NCBI RefSeq assembly: GCF_949987515.2
Contig: NW_027192650.1
Coordinates: 1,798,001 to 1,862,000 of the forward strand
Source of the DNA: Delphinus delphis
Taxonomy: Eukaryota; Chordata; Mammalia; Artiodactyla; Delphinidae
Direction of reading: 5' to 3'
Length of the DNA: 64,000 nt
Part shown: piece after piece, positions 37,399 through 50,032 of the stretch
How the letters are laid out: every line of letters begins with the position of its first letter
Numbering within the stretch: position 1 is the stretch's first letter
Made by a program: the position numbers and the translations under genes
Notes under the pieces: generated by a model
The model's input: the letters and a program-made list of their open reading frames with translations, nothing else
Databases searched by the model: none
Told to the model about the DNA's origin: nothing

Positions 37399-38976
37399 AT
37401 GCATGTGGAACCCAAGTATGATCAACCATGTGAACGGGAGACGTGTTCAAATATGTCTCAGTTTTCCTCCCCTGGTACTCGGGTGCAACATTCCAGACGC
37501 TTTACTAACACTCTCCCCACTTGGAGAGTCAGCGCCTTTAACCTCCTGTTTGGCCCACTTTGAAATTTCTGCGGAAGATGAACAGGAATAGCGAGAACCA
37601 ATGAGAGGTTAGCTGGAGGTGTCTGGACGGGCAAATTTAACTCTCATTTCCCACCAGGAAGAGGAAGTAACCAAAGGCTCAGTGTGCGTACCGGAACCAG
37701 ATTAGGGCCTGAAGCCATCCTGCGGTGTTGCGGCCAGCTCAAAAGAAAGCGAGTTGAAGAAAGGAGCTCAGGGGCACTGTAATTCACAAACCTGCAGAGT
37801 TATAAATGACAGCTATCGTCCAAAAATAGACTGAAGTAAGGCTGCCAAGAGGATTTGAAAGCGGGGCAGAATTGCAGGAAACCGATTTCAGGAGGTAGAC
37901 TGGAATTGCATTGAAAGCATAGGAAAAGAGGCAGAACGTCCACAATGATGCACTTGGCCAAAAAGGGCGTATGCATTTTTTCCTGAATATATTCAGGAAA
38001 AAACGCATACGCCCTTTTTGGCCAACCAAGCAAGCTTGCAAAGGAAATCTGCACTACAATGAAGTCTCACTTCCCCCCGGTCAAAAGGGCCATCTGAAAA
38101 AAGTGTAAAATCCAGAAAGGCAGGACAGGCCATGGAGAACTGGGAGCCTTGTTATGCTGATGGGCGGGATGTAAATTGCCAACAACCACTCGGGAGAAGT
38201 GTATGGTGTTTCCTGAAACATCTAAAAAACAAAGCAACAGAACCTAGGGCACTTCCACTTATGGTCCTATAGCTTAGGGAAATTAAAATCAAAAAGACAC
38301 AGCCACCCCAAAGTTTGGAACGGCTCTGTTTACAAGAACCTCGTTTACAGTACAAGTTCAACATCGCAGAAAGTGAAAAATGGATAAAGAAGTTGTGGTA
38401 TTCACTTACAAAGCAATATCACTCAGCAATGAAATCTATGTCATCAGGCCCTTAGCAGCACAATGAGTGGATTCAGGTATGATGATTCTAACTGAAATAA
38501 GTCACACAGAAAAAGAAACATCATAAGATATCAGTAATACACGGAATGTAAACTTGGCTACACAGGAACTGAATTACAGAACAGAACAGGGTCTCAAATT
38601 TAGAAAAACAACTTATGCTTGCTTAAGGGTAAAGGTGAGTTGGGGTGCTGCATAAAACCAGAGATTGAAATGAGCACAGATAAAGTTCCTTAAGCCAAAT
38701 ATGGAATAGACTAGAGCTACTCCTTGCTCAACGAAATGGACTCAACTCCGCATATTAAACGCCTAAGAATGTACCTGACTTGTAAGTATCTTAAAACCTA
38801 TGGATAGCTATGTCTCCAAAAGAGAATCAAGCATGTGTACAGGGGCATAAACGCAGCAGTGATAGGATTGGAGAGGTTCGGTGAGCAAATGAAGACCCTT
38901 TGAAGTCATATTGCATGGTACCCATTCCACGGGTTTCAACTACCCAGGTTTAAGGTATTCTTCCTTCAGCTAAAAC
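37399..38976. repeat. Satellite unit 24, type B, 1,578 bp
   Basis: Matches unit 17, including the left-arm CpA change. Palindrome 37,954-38,025. Confidence 0.95.
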
Positions 38977-40556
38977 ATGCATGTGGAACCTAGAGTATGA
39001 TCAACCATGTGATCGGGAGACGTGTTCAAATATGTCTCAGTTTTCCTCCCCTGGTACTCGGGTGCAACATTCCAGACGCTTTACTAACACTCTCCCCACT
39101 TGGAGAGTCAGTCCCTTTAACCTCCTGTTTGGCCCAGTTTGCAATTTCTGCGGAAGATGAACAGGAATAGCGAGAACCAATGAGAGACTAGCTGGAGGTG
39201 TCTGGACGGGCAAATTTAACTCTCATTTCCCACCAGGAAGAGGAATTAACCAAAGGCTCAGCATGCCGGGCCGGAACCAGATTAGGGCCTGAAGCCATCC
39301 TGCGGTGTTGCGGCCAGGTCACAAGAAAGCGAGTTGAAGAAAGGAGCTCAGGGGCACTGTAATTCTCAAACCTGCAGAGTTATAAATGACAGCTATCATC
39401 CAAAAATAGACTGAAGTAAGGCTGCCAAGAGGACTTGAAAGCGGGGCAGAATTGCAGGAAACCGATTTCAGGAGGTAGACTGGAATTGCATTGAAAGCAT
39501 AGGAAAAGAGGCAGAACGTCCACAATGATGCACTTGGCCAAAAAGGGCGTATGCGTTTTTTCCTGAATATATTCAGGAAAAAACGCATACGCCCTTTTTG
39601 GCCAACCAAGCAAGCTTGCAAAGGAAATCTGCACTACAATGAAGTCTCACTTCCCCCCGGTCAAAAGGGCCATCTGAAAACAGTGTAAAATCCAGAAAGG
39701 CAGGACAGGCCATGGAGAACTGGGAGCCTTGTTATGCTGATGGGTGGGATGTAAATTGCCAACAACCACTCGGGAGAAGTGTATGGTGTTTCCTGAAACA
39801 TCTAGAAAACAAAGCAACAGAACCTAGGGCACTTCCACTTATGGTCCTATAGCTTAGGGAAATTAAAATCAAAAAGACACAGCCACCCCAAAGTTTGGAA
39901 CGGCTCTGTTTACAAGAACCTCGTTTACAGTACAAGTTCAACATCGCAGAGAGTGAAAAATGGATAAAGAAGTTGTGGTATTTACTTACAAAGCAATATC
40001 ACTCAGCAATGAAATCTATGTCATCAGGCCCTTAGCAGCACAATGAGTGGATTCAGGTATGATGATTCTAACTGAAATAAGTCACACAGAAAAAGAAACA
40101 TCATAAGATATCAGTAATACACGGAATGTAAACTTGGCTACACAGGAACTGAATTACAGAACAGAACAGGGTCTCAAATTTAGAAAACCAACTTATGCTT
40201 GCTTAAGGGTAAAGGTGAGTTGGGGTGCTGCATAAAACCAGAGATTGAAATGAGCACAGATAAAGTTCCTTAAGTCAAATATGGAATAGACAAGAGCTAC
40301 TCCTTGCTCAACGAAATGGACTCAACACCGCATATTAAACGCCTAAGAATGTACCTGACTAGTAAGTATCGTAAAACCTATGGATTGCTATGTCTCCGAA
40401 AGAGAATCAAGCATGTGTACAGGGGCATAAACGCAGCAGTGATAGGATTGGAGAGGTTCGGTGAGCAAATGAAGACCCTTTGAAGTCATATTGCATGGTA
40501 CCCATTCCACGGGTCTCAACTCTCCAGGTTTAAGGTATTCTTCCTTCAGCTAAAAC
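38977..40556. repeat. Satellite unit 25, type C, 1,580 bp
   Basis: Matches unit 18. Palindrome 39,534-39,605. Confidence 0.95.
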
Positions 40557-42135
40557 ATGCATGTGGAACCCAAGTATGATCAACCATGTGAACGGGAGAC
40601 GTGTTCAAATATGTCTCAGTTTTCCTCCCCTGGTACTCGGGTGCAACATTCCAGACGCTTTACTAACACTCTCCCCACTTGGAGAGTCAGCGTCTTTAAC
40701 CTCCTGTTTGGCCCAGTTTGCAATTTCTGCGGAAGATGAACAGGAATAGCGAGAACCAATGAGAGGCTAGCTGGAGGTGTCTGGACGGGCAAATTTAACT
40801 CTCATTTCCCACCAGGAAGAGGAAATAACCAAAGGCTCAGCGTGCCGTACCGGAACCAGATTAGGGCCTGAAGCCATCCTGCGGTGTTGCGGCCAGGTCA
40901 CAAGAAAGCGAGTTGAAGAAAGGAGCTCAGGGGCACTGTAATTCACAAACCTGCAGAGTTATAAATGACAGCTATCGTCCAAAAATAGACTGAAGTAAGG
41001 CTGCCAAGAGGACTTGAAAGCGGGGCAGAATTGCAGGAAACCGATTTCAGGAGGTAGACTGGAATTGCATTGAAAGCATAGGAAAAGAGGCAGAACGTCC
41101 ACAATGATGCACTTGGCCAAAAAGGGCGTATGCGTTTTTTCCTGAATATATTCAGGAAAAAACGCATACGCCCTTTTTGGCCAACCAAGCAAGCTTGCAA
41201 ATGAAATCTGCACTACAATGAAGTCTCACTTCCCACCGGTCAAAAGGGCCATCTGAAAAAAGTGTAAAATCCAGAAAGGCAGGACAGGCCATGGAGAACT
41301 GGGAGCCTTGTTATGCTGATGGGCGGGATGTAAATTGCCAACAGACACTTGGGAGAAGTGTATGGTGTTTCCTGAAACATCTAAAAAACAAAGCAACAGA
41401 GCCTAGGGCACTTCCACTTATGGTCCTATAGCTTAGGGAAATTAAAATCAAAAAGACACAGCCACCCCAAAGTTTGGGACGCCTCCGTTTACAAGAACCT
41501 CGTTTACCGTACAAGTTCAATATCACAGAAAGTGAAAAATGGATAAAGAACTTGTGGTACTTACGTACAATGCAGTATCACTCAGCAATGAAATCTATGT
41601 CATCAGTCCCGTAGCAGCATAATGAGTGGATTCAGGTACGATGATTCTAACTGAAATAAGTCACACAGAAAAAGAAACATCATAAGATATCAGTAATACA
41701 CGGAATGGAAACTTGGCTACACAGGAACTGAATTACAGAACAGAACAGGGTCTCAAATTTAGAAAACCAACTTATGCTTGCTTAAGGGTAAAGGTGAGTT
41801 GGGGTGCTGCATAAAACCAGAGATTGAAATGAGCACAGATAAAGTTCCTTAAGCCAAATATGGAATAGACAAGAGCTACTCCTTGCTCAACGAAATGGAC
41901 TCAACACCGCATATTAAACGCCTAAGATTGTACCTGACTAGTAAGTATCTTAAAACCTATGGATCGCTATGTCTCCGAAAGAGAATCAAGCATGTGTACA
42001 GGGGCATAAACGCAGCAGTGATAGGATTGGAGAGGTTCGGTGAGCAAATGAAGACCCTTTGAAGTCATATTGCATGGTACCCATTCCACGGGTTTCAACT
42101 ACCCAGGTTTAAGGTATTCTTCCTTCAGCTAAAAC
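40557..42135. repeat. Satellite unit 26, type D, 1,579 bp
   Basis: Matches unit 19, including the substitution cluster at 41,486-41,650. Palindrome 41,113-41,184. Confidence 0.95.
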
Positions 42136-43715
42136 ATGCATGTGGAACCTAGAGTATGATCAACCATGTGATCGGGAGACGTGTTCAAATATGTTTCAGT
42201 TTTCCTCCCCTGGTACTCGGGTGCAACATTCCAGACGCTTTACTAACACTCTCCCCACTTGGAGAGTCAGTCCCTTTAACCTCCTGTTTGGCCCAGTTTG
42301 CAATTTCTGCGGAAGATGAACAGGAATAGCGAGAACCAATGAGAGGCTAGCTGGAGGTGTCTGGACGGGCAAATTTAACTCTCATTTCCCACCAGGAAGA
42401 GGAAATAACCAAAGGCTCAGCGTGCCGTACCGGAACCAGATTAGGGCCTGAAGCCATCCTGTGGTGTTGCGGCCAGCTCAAAAGAAAGCGAGTTGAAGAA
42501 AGGAGCTCAGGGGCACTGTAATTCACAAACCTGCAGAGTTATAAATGACAGCTATCGTCCAAAAATAGACTGAAGTAAGGCTGCCAAGAGGACTTGAAAG
42601 CGGGGCAGAATTGCAGGAAACCGATTTCAGGAGGTAGACTGGAATTGCATTGAAAGCATAGGAAAAGAGCCAGAACGTCCACAATGATGCACTTGGCCAA
42701 AAAGGGCATATGCGTTTTTTCCTGAATATATTCAGGAAAAAACGCATACGCCCTTTTTGGCCAACCAAGCAAACTTGCAAAGGAAATCTGCACTACAATG
42801 AAGTCTCACTTCCCCCCGGTCAAAAGGGCCATCTGAAAAAAGTGTAAAATCCAGAAAGGCAGGACAGGCCATGGAGAACTGGGAGCCTTGTTATGCTGAT
42901 GGGCGGGATGTAAATTGCCAACAACCACTCGGGAGAAGTGTATGGTGTTTCCTGAAACATCTAAAAAACAAAGCAACAGAACCTAGGGCACTTCCACTTA
43001 TGGTCCTATAGCTTAGGGAAATTAAAATCAAAAAGACACAGCCACCCCAAAGTTTGGAATGGCTCTGTTTACAAGAACCTCGTTTACAGTACAAGTTCAA
43101 CATCGCAGAAAGTGAAAAATGGATAAAGAAGTTGTGGTATTTACTTACAAAGCAATATCACTCAGCAATGAAATCTGTGTCATCAGGCCCTTAGCAGCAC
43201 AATGAGTGGATTCAGGTATGATGATTCTAACTGAAATAAGTCACACAGAAAAAGAAACATCATAAGATATCAGTAATACACGGAATGTAAACTTGGCTAC
43301 ATAGGAACTGAATTACAGAACAGAACAGGGTCTCAAATTTAGAAAACCAACTTATTCTTGCTTAAGGGTAAAGGTGAGTTGGGGTGCTGCATAAAACCAG
43401 AGATTGAAATGAGCACAAATAAAGTTCCTTAAGCCAAATATGGAAGAGACAAGAGCTACTCCTTGCTCAACGAAATGGACTCAACACCCCATATTAAACG
43501 CCTAAGAATGTGCCTGACTAGTAAGTATCTTAAAACCTATGGATTGCTATGACTCCAAAAGAGAATCAAGCATGTGTACAGGGGCATAAACGCAGCAGTG
43601 ATAGGATTGGAGAGGTTCGGTGAGCAAATGAAGACCCTTTGAAGTCATATTGCATGGTACCCATTCCACGGGTTTCAACTACCCAGGTTTAAGGTATTCT
43701 TCCTTCAGCTAAAAC
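42136..43715. repeat. Satellite unit 27, type E, 1,580 bp
   Basis: Matches unit 20. Palindrome 42,693-42,764 with the E-type left-arm change; HindIII site absent. Confidence 0.95.
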
Positions 43716-45293
43716 ATGCATGTGGAACCTAGAGTATGATCAACGATGTGATCGGGAGACGTGTTCAAATATGTCTCAGTTTTCCTCCCCTGGTACTCGG
43801 GTGCAACATTCCAGACGCTTTACTAACACTCTCCCCACTTGGAGAGTCAGTCCCTTTAACCTCCTGTTTGGCCCAGTTTGCAATTTCTGCGGAAGATGAA
43901 CAGGAATAGCGAGAACCAATGAGAGGCTAGCTGGAGGTGTCTGGACGGGCAAATTTAACTCTCATTTCCCACGAGGAAGAGGAAATAACCAAAGGCTCAG
44001 CGTGCCGTCCCGGAACCAGATTAGGGCCTGAAGCCATCCTGCGGTGTTGCGGCCAGGTCACAAGAAAGCAAGTTGAAGAAAGGAGCTCAGGGGCACTGTA
44101 ATTCACAAACCTGCAGAGTTATAAATGACAGCTATCATCCAAAAATAGACTGAAGTAAGGCTGCCAAGAGGACTTGAAAGCGGGGCAGAATTGCAGGAAA
44201 CCGATTTCAGGAGGTAGACTGGAATTGCATTGAAAGCATAGGAAAAGAGGCAGAACGTCCACAATGATGCACTTGGCCAAAAAGGGCGTATGCGTTTTTT
44301 CCTGAATATATTCAGGAAAAAACGCATACGCCCTTTTTGGCCAACCAAGCAAACTTGCAAAGGAAATCTGCACTACAATGAAGTCTCACTTCCCCCCGGT
44401 CAAAAGGGCCATCTGAAAAAAGTGTAAAATCCAGAAAGGCAACAGGCCATTGAGAACTGGGAGCCTTGTTATGCTGATGGGCGGGATGTAAATTGCCAAC
44501 AGACACTTGGGAGAAGTGTATGGTGTTTCCTGAAACATCTAAAAAACAAAGCAACAGAGCCTAGGGCACTTCCACTTATGGTCCTATAGCTTAGGGAAAT
44601 TAAATTCAAAAAGACACAGCCACCCCAAAGTTTGGAATGGCTCTGTTTACAAGAACCTCGTTTACAGTACAAGTTCAACATCGCAGAAAGTGAAAAATGG
44701 ATAAAGAAGTTGTGGTATTCACTTACAAAGCAACATCACTCAGCAATGAAATCTATGTCATCAGGCCCTTAGCAGCACAATGAGTGGATTCAGGTATGAT
44801 GATTCTAACTGAAATAAGTCACACAGAAAAAGGAACATCATAAGATATCAGTACTACACGGAATGGAAACTTGGCTACACAGGAACTGAATTACAGAACA
44901 GAACAGGGTCTCAAATTTAGAAAACCAACTTATGCTTGCTTAAGGGGAAAGGTGAGTTGGGGTGCTGCATAAAACCAGAGATTGAAATGAGCACAGATAA
45001 AGTTCCTTAAGCCAAATATGGAATAGACAAGAGCTACTCCTTGCTCAACGAAATGGACTCAACACCGCATATTAAACGCCTAAGAATGTACCTGACTTGT
45101 AAGTATCTTAAAACCTATGGATTGCTATGTCTCCGAAAGAGAATCAAGCATGTGTACAGGGGCATAAACGCAGCAGTGATAGGATTGGAGAGGTTCGGTG
45201 AGCAAATGAAGACCCTTTGAAGTCATATTGCATGGTACCCATTCCACGGGTTTCAACTACCCAGGTTTAAGGTATTCTTCCTTCAGCTAAAAC
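43716..45293. repeat. Satellite unit 28, type F, 1,578 bp
   Basis: Matches unit 21, including the 2-bp deletion. Palindrome 44,273-44,344. Confidence 0.95.
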
Positions 45294-46873
45294 ATGCATG
45301 TGGAACCTAGAGTATGATCAACCATGTGATCGGGAGACGTGTTCAAATATGTCTCAGTTTTCCTCCCCTGGTACTTGGGTGCAACATTCCAGACGCTTTA
45401 CTAACACTCTCCCCACTTGGAGAATCAGTCCCTTTAACCTCCTGTTTGGCCCACTTTGCAATTTCTGCGGAAGATGAACAGGAATAGTGAGAACCAATGA
45501 GAGGCTAGCTGGAGGTGTCTGGACGGGCAAATTTAACTCTCATTTCCCACCAGGAAGAGGAATTAACCAAAGGCTCAGCATGCCGGGCCGGAACCAGATT
45601 AGGGCCTGAAGCCATCCTGCGGTGTTGCGGCCAGGTCACAAGAAAGCGAGTTGAAGAAAGGAGCTCAGGGGCACTGTAATTCACAAACCTGCAGAGTTAT
45701 AAATGACAGCTATCGTCCAAAAATAGACTGAAGTAAGGCTGCCAAGAGGACTTGAAAGCGGGGCAGAATTGCAGGAAACCGATTTCAGGAGGTAGACTGG
45801 AATTGCATTGAAAGCATAGGAAAAGAGGCAGAACGTCCACAATGATGCACTTGGCCAAAAAGGGCGTATGCGTTTTTTCCTGAATATATTCAGGAAAAAA
45901 CGCATATGCCCTTTTTGGCCAACCAAGCAAGCTTGCAAAGGAAATCTGCACTACAATGAAGTCTCACTTCCCCCCGGTCAAAAGGGCCATCTGAAAAAAG
46001 TGTAAAATCCAGAAAGGCAGGACAGGCCATGGAGAACAGGGAGCCTTGTTATGCTGATGGGCGGGATGTAAATTGCCAACAACCACTCGGGAGAAGTGTA
46101 TGGTGTTTCCTGAAACATCTAAAAAACAAAGCAACAGAACCTAGGGCACTTCCACTTATGGTCCTATAGCTTAGGGAAATTAAAATCAAAAAGACACAGC
46201 CACCCCAAAGTTTGGAACGGCTCTGTTTACAAGAACCTCGTTTACAGTACAAGTTCAACATCGCAGAAAGTGAAAAATGGATAAAGAAGTTGTGGTATTT
46301 ACTTACAAAGCAATATCACTCAGCAATGAAATCTGTGTCATCAGGCCCTGAGCAGCACAATGAGTGGATTCAGGTATGATGATTCTAACTGAAGTAAGTC
46401 ACACAGAAAAAGAAACATCATAAGATATCAGTAATACACGGAATGTAAACTTGGCTACACAGGAACTGAATTACAGAACAGAACAGGGTCTCAAATTTAG
46501 AAAACCAACTTATGCTTGCTTAAGGGTAAAGGTGAGTTGGGGTGCTGCATAAAACCAGAGATTGAAATGAGCACAGATAAAGTTCCTTAAGTCAAATATG
46601 GAATAGACAAGAGCTACTCCTTGCTCAACGAAATGGACTCAACACCGCATATTAAACGCCTAAGAATGTACCTGACTAGTAAGTATCGTAAAACCTATGG
46701 ATTGCTATGTCTCCGAAAGAGAATCAAGCATGTGTACAGGGGCATAAACGCAGCAGTGATAGGATTGGAGAGGTTCGGTGAGCAAATGAAGACCCTTTGA
46801 AGTCATATTGCATGGTACCCATTCCACGGGTTTCAACTACCCAGGTTTAAGGTATTCTTCCTTCAGCTAAAAC
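45294..46873. repeat. Satellite unit 29, type G, 1,580 bp
   Basis: Full G type: the left part is as in unit 22 and the right part has GAGAACAGGGAGCC, as in unit 38. Palindrome 45,851-45,922 has a CpG to TpG change in the right arm (45,907). Confidence 0.95.
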
Positions 46874-48453
46874 ATGCATGTGGAACCTAGAGTATGATCA
46901 ACCATGTGATCGGGAGACGTGTTCAAATATGTTTCAGTTTTCCTCCCCTGGTACTCGGGTGCAACATTCCAGACGCTTTACTAACACTCTCCCCACTTGG
47001 AGAGTCAGCGCCTTTAACCTCCTGTTTGGCCCAGTTTGCAATTTCTGCGGAAGATGAACAGGAATAGCGAGAACCAATGAGAGGCTAGCTGGAGGTGTCT
47101 GGACGGGCAAATTTAACTCTCATTTTCCACCAGGAAGAGGAATTAACCAAAGGCTCAGCATGCCGTGCCGGAACCAGATTAGGGCCTGAAGCCATCCTGC
47201 GGTGTTGCGGCCAGGTCACAAGAAAGCGAGTTGAAGAAAGGAGCTCAGGGGCACTGTAATTCACAAACCTGCAGAGTTATAAATGACAGCTATCGTCCAA
47301 AAATAGACTGAAGTAAGGCTGCCAAGAGGACTTGAAAGCGGGGCAGAATTGCAGGAAACCGATTTCAGGAGGTAGACTGGAATTGCATTGAAAGCATAGG
47401 AAAAGAGCCAGAACGTCCACAATGATGCACTTGGCCAAAAAGGGCGTATGCGTTTTTTCCTGAATATATTCAGGAAAAAACGCATACGCCCTTTTTGGCC
47501 AACCAAGCAAGCTTGCAAAGGAAATCTGCACTACAATGAAGTCTCACTTCCCCCCGGTCAAAAGGGCCATCTGAAAAAAGTGTAAAATCCAGAAAGGCAG
47601 GACAGGCCATGGAGAACTGGGAGCCTTGTTATGCTGATGGGCGGGATGTAAATTGCCAACAGACACTCGGGAGAAGTGTATGGTGTTTCCTGAAACATCT
47701 AAAAAACAAAGCAACAGAGCCTAGGGCACTTCCACTTATGGTCCTATAGCTTAGGGAAATTAAAATCAAAAAGACACAGCCACCCCAAAGTTTGGAACGG
47801 CTCTGTTTACAAGAACCTCGTTTACAGTACAAGTTCAACATCGCAGAAAGTGAAAAATGGATAAAGAAGTTGTGGTATTCACTTACAAAGCAACATCACT
47901 CAGCAATGAAATCTATGTCATCAGGCCCTTAGCAGCACAATGAGTGGATTCAGGTATGATGATTCTAACTGAAATAAGTCACACAGAAAAAGAAACATCA
48001 TAAGATATCACTAATACACGGAATGTAAACTTGGCTACACAGGAACTGCATTCCAAAACAGAACAGGGTCTCAAATTTAGAAAACCAACTTATGCTTGCT
48101 TAAGGGGAAAGGTGAGTTGGGGTGCTGCATAAAACCAGAGATTGAAATGAGCACAGATAAAGTTCCTTAAGCCAAATATGGAAGAGACAAGAGCTACTCC
48201 TTGCTCAACGAAATGGACTCAACACCGCATATTAAACGCCTAACAATGTACCTGACTAGTAAGTATCTTAAAACCTATGGATTGCTATGTCTCCAAAAGA
48301 GAATCAAGCATGTGTTCAGGGGTATAAACGCAGCAGTGATAGGATTGGAGAGGTTCGGTGAGCAAATGAAGACCCTTTGAAGTCATATTGCATGGTACCA
48401 ATTACACGGGTCTTAACTCTCCAGGTTTAAGGTATTCTTCCTTCAGCTAAAAC
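46874..48453. repeat. Satellite unit 30, type H, 1,580 bp
   Basis: Second anchor haplotype but with CAGCGCC instead of the linked CAGTCCC, so the start is recombinant. Palindrome 47,431-47,502 is perfect. Markers are CTCATTTTCC, AACTGCATTCC and CATGTGTTCAGGGG. Confidence 0.94.
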
Positions 48454-50032
48454 ATGCATGTGGAACCCAAGTATGATCAACCATGTGAACGGGAGACGTG
48501 TTCAAATATGTCTCAGTTTTCCTCCCCTGGTACTCGGGTGCAACATTCCAGACGCTTTACTAACACTCTCCCCACTTGGAGAGTCAGCGCCTTTAACCTC
48601 CTGTTTGGCCCAGTTTGCAATTTCTGCGGAAGATGAACAGGAATAGCGAGAACCAATGAGAGACTAGCTGGAGGTGTCTGGACGGGCAAATTTAACTCTC
48701 ATTTCCCACCAGGAAGAGGAAATAACCAAAGGCTCAGCGTGCCGTGCCGGAACCAGATTAGGGCCTGAAGCCATCCTGCGGTGTTGCGGCCAGCTCAAAT
48801 GAAAGCGAGTTGAAGAAAGGAGCTCAGGGGCACTGTAATTCACAAACCTGCAGAGTTATAAATGACAGCTATCGTCCAAAAATAGACTGAAGTAAGGCTG
48901 CCAAGAGGACTTGAAAGCGAGGCAGAATTGCAGGAAACCGATTTCAGGAGGTAGACTGGAATTGCATTGAAAGCATAGGAAAAGAGGCAGAACGTCCACA
49001 ATGATGCACTTGGCCAAAAAGGGCGTATGCGTTTTTTCCTGAATATATTCAGGAAAAAACGCATACGCCCTTTTTGGCCAACCAAGCAAGCTTGCAAAGG
49101 AAATCTGCACTACAATGAAGTCTCACTTCCCCCCGGTCAAAAGGGCCATCTGAAAAAAGTGTAAAATCCAGAAAGGCAGGACAGGCCATGGAGAACTGGG
49201 AGCCTTGTTATGCTGATGGGCGGGATGTAAATTGCCAACAACCACTCGGGAGAAGTGTATGGTGTTTCCTGAAACATCTAAAAAACAAAGCAACAGAACC
49301 TGGGGCACTTCCACTTATGGTCCTATAGCTTAGGGAAATTAAAATCAAAAAGACACAGCCACCCCAAAGTTTGGAACGGCTCTGTTTACAAGAACCTCGT
49401 TTACAGTACAAGTTCAACATCGCAGAAAGTGAAAAATGGATAAAGAAGTTGTGGTATTTACTTACAAAGCAATATCACTCAGCAATGAAATCTGTGTCAT
49501 CAGGCCCTTAGCAGCACAATGAGTGGATTCAGGTATGATGATTCTAACTGAAGTAAGTCACACAGAAAAAGAAACATCATAAGATATCAGTAATACACGG
49601 AATGTAAACTTGGCTACACAGGAACTGAATTACAGAACAGAACAGGGTCTCAAATTTAGAAAACCAACTTATGCTTGCTTAAGGGGAAAGGTGAGTTGGG
49701 GTGCTGCATAAAACCAGAGATTGAAATGAGCACAGATAAAGTTCCTTAAGTCAAATATGGAATAGACAAGAGCTACTCCTTGCTCAACGAAATGGACTCA
49801 ACATCGCATATTAAACGCCTAAGAATGTACCTGACTAGTAAGTATCTTAAAACATATGGATTGCTGTGTCTCCGAAAGAGAATCAAGCATGTGTACAGGG
49901 GCATAAATGCAGCAGTGATAGGATTGGAGAGGTTCGGTGAGCAAATGAAGACCCTTTGAAGTCATATTGCATGGTACCCATTACACGGGTCTCAACTCTC
50001 CAGGTTTAAGGTATTCTTCCTTCAGCTAAAAC
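48454..50032. repeat. Satellite unit 31, type I, 1,579 bp
   Basis: Palindrome 49,010-49,081 is perfect. Private variants are CAGCTCAAATG (48,791), GAACCTGGGG, ACATCGCATATT, AACATATGG and ATAAATGCAG. Confidence 0.94.

Larger units (their letters stand above)
35820..50032. repeat. Higher-order repeat copy 2: nine units A-I (units 23-31), 14,213 bp
   Basis: Units 23-29 are the second copy of the A-G series. Units 30 (H) and 31 (I) follow and have no counterpart in copy 1. The whole nine-unit block recurs at +14,213 bp in copy 3, starting between 50,192 and 50,307. The presence of H and I in copies 2 and 3 but not copy 1 fits a nine-unit parent from which the seven-unit copy arose by a shorter exchange. 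Confidence 0.88.
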
